This document shows, piece by piece, positions 25,085 through 33,091 of a DNA stretch of 64,000 nucleotides. The position numbers and the translations under genes are program-made. The notes beneath the pieces were generated by a model. It saw nothing but the letters and a program-made list of their open reading frames with translations, was not told the origin of the DNA and ran no database searches. Within the stretch, counting starts at the first letter, position 1. Every line of letters begins with the position of its first letter. This DNA comes from Acidobacteriota bacterium (GTDB lineage Bacteria > Acidobacteriota > Terriglobia > Bryobacterales > Bryobacteraceae), in the NCBI GenBank assembly GCA_947470805.1, contig CANIVU010000008.1, positions 1-64,000 on the forward strand. Reading direction: 5' to 3'.

Positions 25085-25720
25085 TTAGGTGGCGTCGATC
25101 GAATCCTGCCATTCGCGCTCCAGCATCCGCGAATACTCGCCGGATGCGTAGAGATCGAACGGGAAGGCCGTCGAGCGGATCTGCCGGCTGGTCTGCTGGC
25201 TTTGGTAGCAGGCGTACATGTGGTCTGCATACCGGTAGTAGTGACGGATGAAGGCGTCGGCCAAGTCATCCCGGCCGGGCGCATCGGCGAACACCATGTT
25301 CAGCCCCATCGCACGCGAGAATATGGACCGATAGTCGGCCACCTGCCACTTGCGCAGCTTTTCGCGAACCAGTTCCGGCGGATCATCCACCAGCAGGTTG
25401 GCAAAACTCTGCTCTTTCACACCCTCGGCCTGCAAAACCGAATCGCGGTTCACAATATCCATGCACTGCTCAATCCACCGCGTCAGGTCCTTCCCGACGT
25501 AGTAGAGCATCCGAATCTCGCAGTACCGCCCATCGAGCAGCTTCCGATCGAGCTCCGAAACCGAGAACTCATTATTTGGCAGGAACCCCTGCAGCATCAT
25601 GCTGGCGCGCGTGCTTTCGACCAGTTTGTTGGGCCCCGCCGCGTCGGAAAACGGGTGCAAAATGAGCGGCGGAAGCTTCCAAGACCGGTCTACAGGCGCG
25701 AAAATCGTCGTGTTGGACAA
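25085..25720 (-). CDS. hypothetical protein (211 aa)
   Basis: No family recognised. A soluble, mainly helical protein with no signal peptide or membrane segment. Notable stretches are LILHPFSDAAGPNKLVESTR near the start, ELDRKLLDGRYCEIRMLYYV, and an aromatic C-terminal helix (FIRHYYRYADHMYACYQSQQ). The start is a TTG at 25720, supported by an AGGAGAGG about nine bases upstream. It lies between the M28 peptidase and the LarA-like gene, with a 61-base gap to the latter. Codon use is normal for the genome, so it is probably a real gene. Confidence 0.65.
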   Translation of the reverse strand: MSNTTIFAPVDRSWKLPPLILHPFSDAAGPNKLVESTRASMMLQGFLPNNEFSVSELDRKLLDGRYCEIRMLYYVGKDLTRWIEQCMDIVNRDSVLQAEGVKEQSFANLLVDDPPELVREKLRKWQVADYRSIFSRAMGLNMVFADAPGRDDLADAFIRHYYRYADHMYACYQSQQTSRQIRSTAFPFDLYASGEYSRMLEREWQDSIDAT

Positions 25721-25782
25721 CGGGTTAAGCCTCTCCTTCCAATCTAATCGGCGGAATGCCGGGAAAGGAATAGATGATCTTT

Positions 25783-27609
25783 TTATTTCCGTGCGGTCAG
25801 TAGTACCCGAACGGTGAGAGTTTCCCCACCCCGCAAAACCTTTACTTCCACATTGTCGCCCGGCTTTTTTTGACGCAAAAGGACGGTGAAATCCATCAGA
25901 TTCTGCACCTTTTTGCCGTCAAAACTGATCATTATGTCGCCTGCTTTGAGCCCCGCCTTGGCGGCCGGGGTCCCTTCGCGGACGTCAGCGAAGCGAACGC
26001 CGGTGGGCGGCTCGGCAAAATCCGGGATCGAACCGAACGCCGGACCGTAGCCGCTGCTGCCGCCGGAGGAGGATGTTCCGGTGGCATGGGAGGAAGGAGC
26101 GGGCGGCAGAACGCGCACGTACTGGGGCCGGGGCGAGTCGGAGGAAAGGTTTTGTAGCGCCCCTCCGATGTAGCCCAGCAGCTGGGCGGCGGACTGGGAA
26201 TTGATCTTCTCCCAGGTGTCCGAAGGCTTGTGATAGTCGCCGTGGAGGCCGGAGAAGAAGAACAGCACCGGGACCTGTTTCGTCGTGAACGACGTATGGT
26301 CGCTGGAGCCGTAGCCGGCGGTCTCGGACATGTCGAACTTGAAGCCTTCGGGCTGGGGGAGCTGTTTCAGAAGATCGTTGAAGTTGGCGCCGGTACCGCT
26401 GCCGCCGATGAAGATACGCCCGTCCTTAATCCGGCCAATCATGTCCATATTGATCATGGCGACGGCTTTTTCGATAGGCAGGAGCGGGTGGTTGACGTAG
26501 TAGCTGGAGCCAAGGAGCCCCAATTCTTCGCCGGCGAAGGTCATGAAGAGCACGCCGCGCTTGGGCTTGGGCTGCGAGCCCATCCACCGCGCCAATTCCA
26601 TGACGCCGGCTGAGCCGCTGGCGTTGTCGTCGGCGCCCAGGTGGGGCTTGCCGATCATGTTCGGGGCCATGGAGAACTGTTCACCCATGCCGAGGTGGTC
26701 ATAGTGGGCGCCGACGACGACATGCTCGTCCGATTCGCCGGGCAGGTAACCCACCACATTGCGAACCGTCTTGACGACGCGTTCGACGTCGGCCTTCACC
26801 GTGACCTGGATGGTGGCCGGAAGGGCAAAGGACCGGGGCTTCAGGTCCTTGTCGATATCGCGATAGATATCGCGGAGGTTCTTGCCGGCCTTCTCCAGGA
26901 GTTTCTCCCCGGCTTCGGCTTTCATCATCAGGAACGGGATGCCGGCGTTGGCCGGGCCGGCCGAGCGGGCAAATTTTTCCAGATCCCCGGAGCCGGAACC
27001 GAGAATGTCCGACAGCACGATGGCGGCCTTGGCGCCGTGGAGTTTAGCGTTAGTAGCCTTGGCATCGAACTGGGCGTGGCGGGTGTAGACGCGGCCGGCA
27101 AAGGGGCTCTTGTCGTCGGTTTCCTGCGGTTCGCGGCGGAAAAAGACGACAATCTTGTCCTTTACATCGATGCCGGCGTAGTCGTCGTAGTTGTACTCGG
27201 GCGCGGTGATACCGTAGCCGACGAAGACCACTTCACCGCTTGCTTCACCGGCGCCGGTGAAGTTCAACGGGATGTACTCTTTGTCGAACTCGAGCGTCTC
27301 TTTTTTGCCGTCGAACTGCATCGTCAACCGGTTGGCGCCGCCGAGTTTGGCGTGGGTGGTGACGGGGAACTTCTGGAAGTAACTGCCGTTGACCGGCTTC
27401 AACCCGGCCGCTTTAAACTCTTTGGCGATCAGTTCCGCGGCCACTTCCAACTCTTTAGAGCCGGTACCGCGGCCGCGCATTTTTTCCGATGCCAGCACCT
27501 TGACGTAGTTCAAATAGTGTTCGGCGTCGAACTTTAACTCTTTGGGCATCTCCGCGGCCCAGAGCGCGGCGCCGGCAAGGGCGCCGGCGAACAGTTTGAA
27601 TTTGGTCAT
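25783..27609 (-). CDS. secreted M28 zinc aminopeptidase with C-terminal PDZ domain (608 aa)
   Basis: Exported metallopeptidase. The signal peptide is MTKFKLFAGALAGAALWAAE. A PA domain occupies residues about 120-260, and the M28 catalytic domain follows with metal ligands and general base in GAHYDHLGMG (near 301), GADDNASGSAG (near 323), FAGEELGLLG (near 360), NMDMIGR and SDHTSF (near 438). A PDZ domain closes the protein (REGTPAAKAGLKAGDIMISF, residues about 520-605) after a Ser/Gly-rich linker. It removes N-terminal residues from peptides in the periplasm or outside; the PDZ domain probably selects or docks substrates. It starts eight bases after the DsbA-like gene. Confidence 0.9.
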   Translation of the reverse strand: MTKFKLFAGALAGAALWAAEMPKELKFDAEHYLNYVKVLASEKMRGRGTGSKELEVAAELIAKEFKAAGLKPVNGSYFQKFPVTTHAKLGGANRLTMQFDGKKETLEFDKEYIPLNFTGAGEASGEVVFVGYGITAPEYNYDDYAGIDVKDKIVVFFRREPQETDDKSPFAGRVYTRHAQFDAKATNAKLHGAKAAIVLSDILGSGSGDLEKFARSAGPANAGIPFLMMKAEAGEKLLEKAGKNLRDIYRDIDKDLKPRSFALPATIQVTVKADVERVVKTVRNVVGYLPGESDEHVVVGAHYDHLGMGEQFSMAPNMIGKPHLGADDNASGSAGVMELARWMGSQPKPKRGVLFMTFAGEELGLLGSSYYVNHPLLPIEKAVAMINMDMIGRIKDGRIFIGGSGTGANFNDLLKQLPQPEGFKFDMSETAGYGSSDHTSFTTKQVPVLFFFSGLHGDYHKPSDTWEKINSQSAAQLLGYIGGALQNLSSDSPRPQYVRVLPPAPSSHATGTSSSGGSSGYGPAFGSIPDFAEPPTGVRFADVREGTPAAKAGLKAGDIMISFDGKKVQNLMDFTVLLRQKKPGDNVEVKVLRGGETLTVRVLLTARK

Positions 27610-27617
27610 GTGCTTTC

Positions 27618-28538
27618 TTATTTCGGTAACAGGGATGGCAGGGTCAACTCGCAGCCGCAGTTTTCCCCAGCGTTCTTAGCGGTCTTCTGGTATTCGATTT
27701 CGAACTCGATGATCTGTTTCAGTTGCGGCCAGCTGAGGTTGCCGGCCAGTTTGCGGCCATTGACGAACAGGGTTGGCGTGGAATTAACGTCAAGCGCGCG
27801 GCCTTCGGCGAAGCTCTTGTTGACGTCCTCTTCGGTGGACTTGGCGTCGAAGCACTTCAACACGGGCGGGGCAGCGATCTTATTGTCAACGAGGAACCCT
27901 TCGAGTTTGGCGCGGAAGGTCTCGGCGGTCAACTGCTCTTGCTTGTCGAAGGCCCAATCGTGGAACGGCCAGAATTTGTCCTGCTCTTCGCGGTAGATGC
28001 AGCGGCCGGCAATGGCGGCCGGTTTGGCCCAATTGTGAATCTGTTCGAGCGGGAAATCCTTGAAGTACGCGCGCACTTCCTTGCTGAAGGTCTGGATGAG
28101 GTTGGCGCGAAGCATCTTGGCCTCTTCCTTGCAGTGCGGGCATTGGAAGTCACTGAAGATGACCACCACAACCGGGGCGCCGGAGGTGCCGATGCCGGGG
28201 GCGAAGGTCGTCTTCAGCCCGTCGATATTGGCTTTGAAAGGGTTTTCCTTGACGTCGAACGACGAACCCTGGATGACCTTTTCGCCGTTCTTCGACACGA
28301 AGAAGCTGGCTACCTGGCTGGCGTTGCCCATCGATCCGGTGACGGAAACCTGCAGCATGCCATCGATTCCGCTCGGCTTGGGGTCACCGACAGCAACCGA
28401 AATCTGCGCCGGCCAGAGGAACAGATGGCGTACGTAGGCTTCGAGCGTGGGCTTATCGAGAAATGACTTTTGCGCCACGGGCGGCGTTTGCGCCACGGCG
28501 AGAGACAAAAAGAAAAGGCCGGATACAAGAAAGCGCAT
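27618..28538 (-). CDS. secreted DsbA-like thioredoxin-fold protein (306 aa)
   Basis: Periplasmic thiol oxidoreductase of the DsbA/Thioredoxin_4 type. The signal peptide MRFLVSGLFFLSLAVAQ is followed by a 100-residue N-terminal domain, then the thioredoxin fold with VVVIFSDFQCPHCKEEAKML; the active-site CPHC (residues about 132-135) is the same dipeptide as in E. coli DsbA. The cis-Pro loop is STPTLFVNGRKL near residue 268. It would form or isomerise disulfides in exported proteins. The start codon lies in the loop of a long hairpin (28515-28561) and lacks a clear ribosome site. The M28 peptidase gene follows by eight bases. Confidence 0.82.
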   Translation of the reverse strand: MRFLVSGLFFLSLAVAQTPPVAQKSFLDKPTLEAYVRHLFLWPAQISVAVGDPKPSGIDGMLQVSVTGSMGNASQVASFFVSKNGEKVIQGSSFDVKENPFKANIDGLKTTFAPGIGTSGAPVVVVIFSDFQCPHCKEEAKMLRANLIQTFSKEVRAYFKDFPLEQIHNWAKPAAIAGRCIYREEQDKFWPFHDWAFDKQEQLTAETFRAKLEGFLVDNKIAAPPVLKCFDAKSTEEDVNKSFAEGRALDVNSTPTLFVNGRKLAGNLSWPQLKQIIEFEIEYQKTAKNAGENCGCELTLPSLLPK

Positions 28539-28561
28539 CGCTTTTTATTGTATCCGGCCTT
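28515..28561 (-). terminator. hairpin containing the DsbA-like start codon; probable uxaA terminator
   Basis: On the minus strand, a perfect 14-base stem (28548-28561 with 28515-28528) is extended by an inner AAAGCG/CGCTTT pairing with the ATG in the apical loop. TTCTTTTTG follows directly. Position (47 bases after the uxaA stop) and T-run fit an intrinsic terminator for uxaA, yet it covers the first eight codons of the next gene. Confidence 0.65.
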
Positions 28562-28607
28562 AGCGGATCGTAAATGGAAACCAGTACTACGACTACATTT
28601 CCTATAC

Positions 28608-30170
28608 CTACATCACGGGGCCAATACGCCAGGGTACGAACTCCTGGTGGCCGAGCGTTTCGGCGCAGGTACGCTCGCCGCTGGCGACGCGCATGATCAT
28701 GTCGTAGATCTCCTTGCCGATGCCGGGTACGGTGGCTTCGCCGTCGGCAATGCGGCCGGCGTTGATGTCCATGTTGTCCCGCATGCGCTTGTACATGTTG
28801 GTGTTCGTCGCCACCTTAATGACGGGCACGGTGGGGAAACCGATAGCGCTGCCGCGGCCGGTGGTGAAGACGATGATGTTCGATCCGCCGGCGGCGAGGC
28901 CGGTAAGCGAAGCCGGGTCGTAGCCGGGCGTGTTCATGAAGCAGAAGCCGGGGCCGTGGATGCGTTCGGCGTAATCGAGCGCTTCGTTGAGCGTCGACGT
29001 CCCGCCTTTGGCGACGGCACCGAGCGATTTTTCGACGATGTTGGTCAGGCCGCCTTCTTTGTTGCCGGGCGAGGGGTTGTCGTTGAAGCTGGAGCCTTCG
29101 AACTGGCTCAAGTAGCGCTTGTAGCCGGTGACGAAGCTGAGGAGGCGATCGGCCACGGCGCGGTTGCGGGAGCGCTTGACGAGCAGGTGTTCGGCGCCGA
29201 AGATCTCGGTGGTTTCGGCCAGGACGGAAGCGGCGCCGATTTCGGCCAGCAGGTCGGAGGTGTAGCCGAGGGCGGGGTTGGCGGTGATGCCGCTGAACGA
29301 GTCCGACCCGCCGCAGTTGAGGCCGACGGTGATGAGGTTGCCGGGGAGTTCGACGCGCTGTTCGGCGGCGAGTTGGTCCATCTGTTCGATGATGAACTTG
29401 CGCGCGGCGTCCACGCTGCCGCGGGTGCCGCCGGAGTTCTGGAGCGTCATGCCCATCAGGCGCGAGGAGCGCGGGGCGTTGGCGCCGAGGTAGTGATCGA
29501 TCTGATTCACTTCGCAGCCGAGGCCGAGGATGATGGCCGCGCCGACGTTCGGATGGGCCAGGATGCCAGCCAGCGTGCGCTGCAGTTGTTGCGTGTCCGG
29601 ACCGATGGACATGCCGCAGCCTTCGCCGTGCGGGAAGGCGATGACGCCATCGACGCCGGGGGGCAGTTTGGTGCCGTCGAAGCTGTGGGCGATGAGTTCG
29701 GCGGTGTGGGCGGCGCAGTTGGACGCGGCGACGACGGCAACGTAGTTACGGGTGCCGGCGCGGCCGTCTTCGCGCTTGTAGCCCATGAAGGTGGGCATGT
29801 TGGCGGGCAGGGCGGGGAGGGGCACTTCGATGGCGGGGAACTCGTAATCGAACGCCTGTTCCTCAAAGCCAACGTTGTGCACGTGCATGTGCTGGCCCTG
29901 TTCGATGCTCATCTTGGCGCGGCCGATCACCTGGCCGTAGCGGTAGATGATCTCGCCCTGGGCGATGTTCTGGAGCGCCACTTTGTGCCCGGCGGGCACG
30001 GCGTTTTTGACCTTGAAGGCGACTTCGCCGACCTTCAGATCCTGACCCTCGGCGAGCGGCACGCGGGCCACGGCGACGTTATCCATCGCATTGAGGTGAA
30101 TGGCGGAATTTTCCGCCGTCGGCAACTTGGCAATATCGAGGAGACTCATCGTAGTAACACCGTTTCGCAA
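28608..30170 (-). CDS. uxaA: altronate dehydratase, full-length UxaA (520 aa)
   Basis: Converts D-altronate to 2-keto-3-deoxygluconate in galacturonate degradation, using iron or manganese. The N-terminal SAF-like domain (residues 1-100) contains AIHLNAMDNVAVARVPL and is followed by the large catalytic domain (GYKREDGRAGTRNYVAVVAA, FPHGEGCGM, NCGGSDSFSGITANPALGY, NTPGYDPASLTGLAAGGSN). The length is a little above the usual 490-510. The partner isomerase uxaC is about 19 kb away on the other strand. The HIT-like gene upstream overlaps its start by 25 bases. Cytoplasmic. Galactarate and altronate dehydratases are close relatives, so the exact sugar acid is not fully certain. Confidence 0.85.
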   Translation of the reverse strand: MRNGVTTMSLLDIAKLPTAENSAIHLNAMDNVAVARVPLAEGQDLKVGEVAFKVKNAVPAGHKVALQNIAQGEIIYRYGQVIGRAKMSIEQGQHMHVHNVGFEEQAFDYEFPAIEVPLPALPANMPTFMGYKREDGRAGTRNYVAVVAASNCAAHTAELIAHSFDGTKLPPGVDGVIAFPHGEGCGMSIGPDTQQLQRTLAGILAHPNVGAAIILGLGCEVNQIDHYLGANAPRSSRLMGMTLQNSGGTRGSVDAARKFIIEQMDQLAAEQRVELPGNLITVGLNCGGSDSFSGITANPALGYTSDLLAEIGAASVLAETTEIFGAEHLLVKRSRNRAVADRLLSFVTGYKRYLSQFEGSSFNDNPSPGNKEGGLTNIVEKSLGAVAKGGTSTLNEALDYAERIHGPGFCFMNTPGYDPASLTGLAAGGSNIIVFTTGRGSAIGFPTVPVIKVATNTNMYKRMRDNMDINAGRIADGEATVPGIGKEIYDMIMRVASGERTCAETLGHQEFVPWRIGPVM

Positions 30171-30700
30171 ATCTGTTCGTTCAGGTGGACCTTCAACCGT
30201 TTCCCAACGGGGTGGATCCAGAGGCCCGTTCCGTCTTTCGGCACAGGGATGTCTTCCAGGCGGTTGACGTAAATCGCTTTGCCGCTATCAACGCCCTTCA
30301 GTAGTTTTCCAATGTGGATGTGGAGGTGACATTGGGTGCGGACTTTGACCCCATTGTATGCCACGCCCCAGTTGTCGCCCCAGAGCTGTTTCGCCTTGTT
30401 GATGGCCTCGCGCCACAGCTGGTTGCGTTCCTTGGCGGAGAGGTGGCGGAGTTCGTGCACGTCGCGGGCGACGATCCGGCGGGGGAGCGCGAGGGTCCGG
30501 TTGGCCTTGCGCGGGTTGGCGTCTTTGAGGAAGAAGAATTCGACTGATTCCGGTTGTTTGTAGGCCTCATTGGTCAGGCTGCAAACGCGCGCGGAGAGGG
30601 TTTCGGGTTGGGCGGGGTCGCACCCGCAGCGGTCAATCGCGGCCCAGGCGGCGAGGTTCGCCGCTGCCACTACTACAAGCTTTCGCCACATCCCGATCAT
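30146..30700 (-). CDS. HIT-like hydrolase, CDP-diacylglycerol-pyrophosphatase type (184 aa)
   Basis: An N-terminal signal/anchor (KLVVVAAANLAAWAAIDRCG) is followed by a HIT-superfamily domain. The signature RTQCHLHIHIGKLL (near residue 125) gives the H-x-H-x-H of this branch, as in Cdh, which hydrolyses CDP-diacylglycerol to phosphatidate and CMP at the membrane. GTGLWIHPVGKRLKVHLNEQ near the end fits the same family. Two in-frame ATGs (30700 and 30691) precede the anchor; either could be used. The gene overlaps uxaA by 25 bases and is divergent from the glycosyltransferase gene at 30731, though no functional link to uxaA is obvious. The cdsA gene elsewhere in the window makes the proposed substrate. 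Confidence 0.68.
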   Translation of the reverse strand: MIGMWRKLVVVAAANLAAWAAIDRCGCDPAQPETLSARVCSLTNEAYKQPESVEFFFLKDANPRKANRTLALPRRIVARDVHELRHLSAKERNQLWREAINKAKQLWGDNWGVAYNGVKVRTQCHLHIHIGKLLKGVDSGKAIYVNRLEDIPVPKDGTGLWIHPVGKRLKVHLNEQICETVLLR

Positions 30701-30730
30701 TCTATCGCGTGCGGTTTCTATACTGGTTAG

Positions 30731-33091
30731 GTGCAACTGAATTGGGCGCGCCGGTGGGCGCCGCTCTTGGCTCTCGTCATCGTTTATCTGGGCTGGACCA
30801 CGGCGTTCGGACTCTATGGTCCGGACGAGCCGCGCTATGCGTCGATCGCGCGGGCGATGGCGGCGACCGGGGATTGGATTACGCCGCGCCTGGATGGGGA
30901 GGCATGGCTGGAAAAGCCGCCGCTGCTCTATTGGATGTCGGCGATTGGATTCCGGCTGGGGCTGGGGCCGGAGAGCGCGCCGCGCGTGCCGCTGGTGCTG
31001 GCGTCGGTTGTGTTTTTGGTTTGGTTCCGGTTCTATCTGCGCCGGTGGTTGGCGGACGGGCAGGCCTTCTGCGCGGCGGCGATGCTGGCCACTTCGGCCG
31101 GGTGGATTGCGTACTCCTATGTCGCGGTGACGGATGTGCCGCTGACGATTTGTTTTGCCGCTGCCATGCTGGTCAGCCTGGCGTGGATTGAAGAGGGTCG
31201 CGCGCGGGACGCCGTCTTGGCGGGTGTGCTGTTTGGCCTGGCCGTGTTGGCGAAGGCGCTGGTGCCGTTGGCGCTGGCCGCGCCGTTGGCCTGGTTCGCC
31301 CGAAAGCGGTGGCGGCAGTGGCCGTTGCTGGTGGGGGCGTTACTGGCCGTGGCGCTGCCCTGGTACGTCGCCATTACACGGCTGGAGGGTTGGGCGTTCA
31401 TTGATGAGTTGATCATCAAGCACCACTTCAGCCGTTTCGCTACCGATGAATTGCAACATGTGCAGCCATTCTGGTTTTATCTGCCGGTGCTGCTGGGGCT
31501 GTTGGCGCCGTGGTTCTGGCTGCTGGGCCGTGCGCCGTGGCGGGAGGAGCGGTGGCGCTATTTCCTGGTGTGGGTGTTGTGGGGCCTTCTGGTGTTTTCG
31601 GCGAGTGCCAATAAACTGCCCGGTTATGTGTTGCCATTGACGCCGGCGCTGGTCGTGCTGATGGCGGCGGGCGTGGCTGATGGCGCTCGCTGGCCGCGGC
31701 GAGTGGCTGGGGCGATGTTGGGCTTGATACTGTTGGTGAAGTTGTTTGCGCCGCCGTTTTTGGACGCGCAGATTACCGCGCGCCAGTTGAGCCGGCAGGT
31801 AACGGCGGATGCCTGCGCGGAGGGGGTTTCGCGCGGGTTGCGCTATGGGTTGCATTATTATGCTGAAAAGCCGATGCTCGACTGCTGGCAAACGCCAGGG
31901 GCGGCGGCGGTGCCGGTTAGCGCGTCCGTGGGGCCGCGCGAAGCTCGCTACTCGATCACCCATTCCGCCACGCGTACGTTGACGGGGCGCCTTCTGGTTT
32001 TCGCGTCGCGGCAGGCCCCGGTGGGGGATGTGGTGTTGCCGGTGGAGAATGAACCGAACCTGGTGTGGATGTCGGCGCGCGAGGTGCTGCAGTGGCCCGC
32101 CGGGCAGGCCGTGACGCTGGATCCGATGTCGCTCGCGTTCCCCGGGCCGATGACAGCCACCGATGCCGGGAAGTTCTATTTCTCAGTGATTTTCGATCCG
32201 GAGCACGACTTCCCGTATGCCGGGCTGAGCTCCGAAGATTTGCGCAGTCAACTCACGGTGATTGACGATTTCGATCCGAAAGCCGACCGGGTTCATGCCT
32301 TTGCCTTGTCGCGTCGTGCGGGCGTAGCTCCGTTGCCGCGCGCCACGTTGGAGTTGCGGAGCGAGCTGCTTTCGCGGTTCCATCACCGGCCTGTGACGCT
32401 GCGGGCCGATGTGGTGCCAGGCACGCTGCCGGGGCGCGTGCTGGTGTTGCATGCGTTCGGCGAGACGTTCGCGCGGAGCCATCTGCGGAGTACCTTGCAT
32501 GGACCTGCGCCGACATTGATCTACTTGCATTGTGTGGACCAATTTGGCCACCACGCCTTTACCGATTCCGATGTGAACGGACCGTGGACTCGCGCGTTGC
32601 TGGAAGAGTTGCTGCCCGCCCTGGGGCCGGGGCCGGTGCCGGGGTTGTTGGGTGAAGGCTTAGGCGGTTGGGCAGCGGTGCGGCTGAAACAGCTGCACCC
32701 GGAACGCTTCGGCGCGGTGTGGGCGGTACGGCCGGATCCGCTCGATTTCCGGAACTTTTTCGGCGTCGATTTGACGCGCGAAATCGGCAGCTTCTATCGC
32801 GATGAAAAAGGCCGGCCGCGGCCATTTGTGCCGGCGTGGAGCATTGCTTCCTCGGCTCTGCGAGAAAACGTACTCGGCCCCGATGGCGGGCGCTGGGAGT
32901 CCTGGGAAACCATCTTCGGCCCGCGAACGAGCGAGGGCGTAAGCCGCGAACTGTTTGGCCGCGCCGATGGCGCCGTGGACAAAACGGTGGTGGCGGCATG
33001 GCTGCGTTACAACCTGGCGGCGCGGCCGATGCCGCAGGGCGTCCGCATTATTTCGGAAGCCGAACTGCCAGCCATCCTACAATTGAAATAA
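30731..33091 (+). CDS. ArnT-like glycosyltransferase fused to a degenerate esterase domain (786 aa)
   Basis: Residues 1-345 are a GT39/ArnT-type GT-C module: N-terminal membrane segment, the acidic loop YGPDEPRYASIARAMAATGD, WLEKPPLLYWM, and about ten more hydrophobic segments. From about residue 400 a soluble domain resembles secreted esterases (PTLIYLHCVDQFGHH, WAVRPDPLDFRNFFGVDL, FYRDEKGRPRPF). Where that family has the nucleophile motif GHSSGGW, this protein has GEGLGGW (641-647), so the serine is Gly643. The fused domain is therefore probably non-catalytic and may bind a glycan or lipid product. No frameshift is visible at the junction. The stop overlaps the selD start (TAATG). Confidence 0.78.
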   Translation: MQLNWARRWAPLLALVIVYLGWTTAFGLYGPDEPRYASIARAMAATGDWITPRLDGEAWLEKPPLLYWMSAIGFRLGLGPESAPRVPLVLASVVFLVWFRFYLRRWLADGQAFCAAAMLATSAGWIAYSYVAVTDVPLTICFAAAMLVSLAWIEEGRARDAVLAGVLFGLAVLAKALVPLALAAPLAWFARKRWRQWPLLVGALLAVALPWYVAITRLEGWAFIDELIIKHHFSRFATDELQHVQPFWFYLPVLLGLLAPWFWLLGRAPWREERWRYFLVWVLWGLLVFSASANKLPGYVLPLTPALVVLMAAGVADGARWPRRVAGAMLGLILLVKLFAPPFLDAQITARQLSRQVTADACAEGVSRGLRYGLHYYAEKPMLDCWQTPGAAAVPVSASVGPREARYSITHSATRTLTGRLLVFASRQAPVGDVVLPVENEPNLVWMSAREVLQWPAGQAVTLDPMSLAFPGPMTATDAGKFYFSVIFDPEHDFPYAGLSSEDLRSQLTVIDDFDPKADRVHAFALSRRAGVAPLPRATLELRSELLSRFHHRPVTLRADVVPGTLPGRVLVLHAFGETFARSHLRSTLHGPAPTLIYLHCVDQFGHHAFTDSDVNGPWTRALLEELLPALGPGPVPGLLGEGLGGWAAVRLKQLHPERFGAVWAVRPDPLDFRNFFGVDLTREIGSFYRDEKGRPRPFVPAWSIASSALRENVLGPDGGRWESWETIFGPRTSEGVSRELFGRADGAVDKTVVAAWLRYNLAARPMPQGVRIISEAELPAILQLK

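Noticed and set aside
23656-25251. Plus-strand frame of 531 codons opposite the LarA-like gene
   Set aside because: The minus strand has a recognisable family with a conserved GSHG region; the plus frame is an artefact of codon bias.
28470-30272. Plus-strand frame of 600 codons opposite uxaA
   Set aside because: It overlaps uxaA completely and also the DsbA-like start; its translation is Gly/Ala/Asp-rich without motifs.
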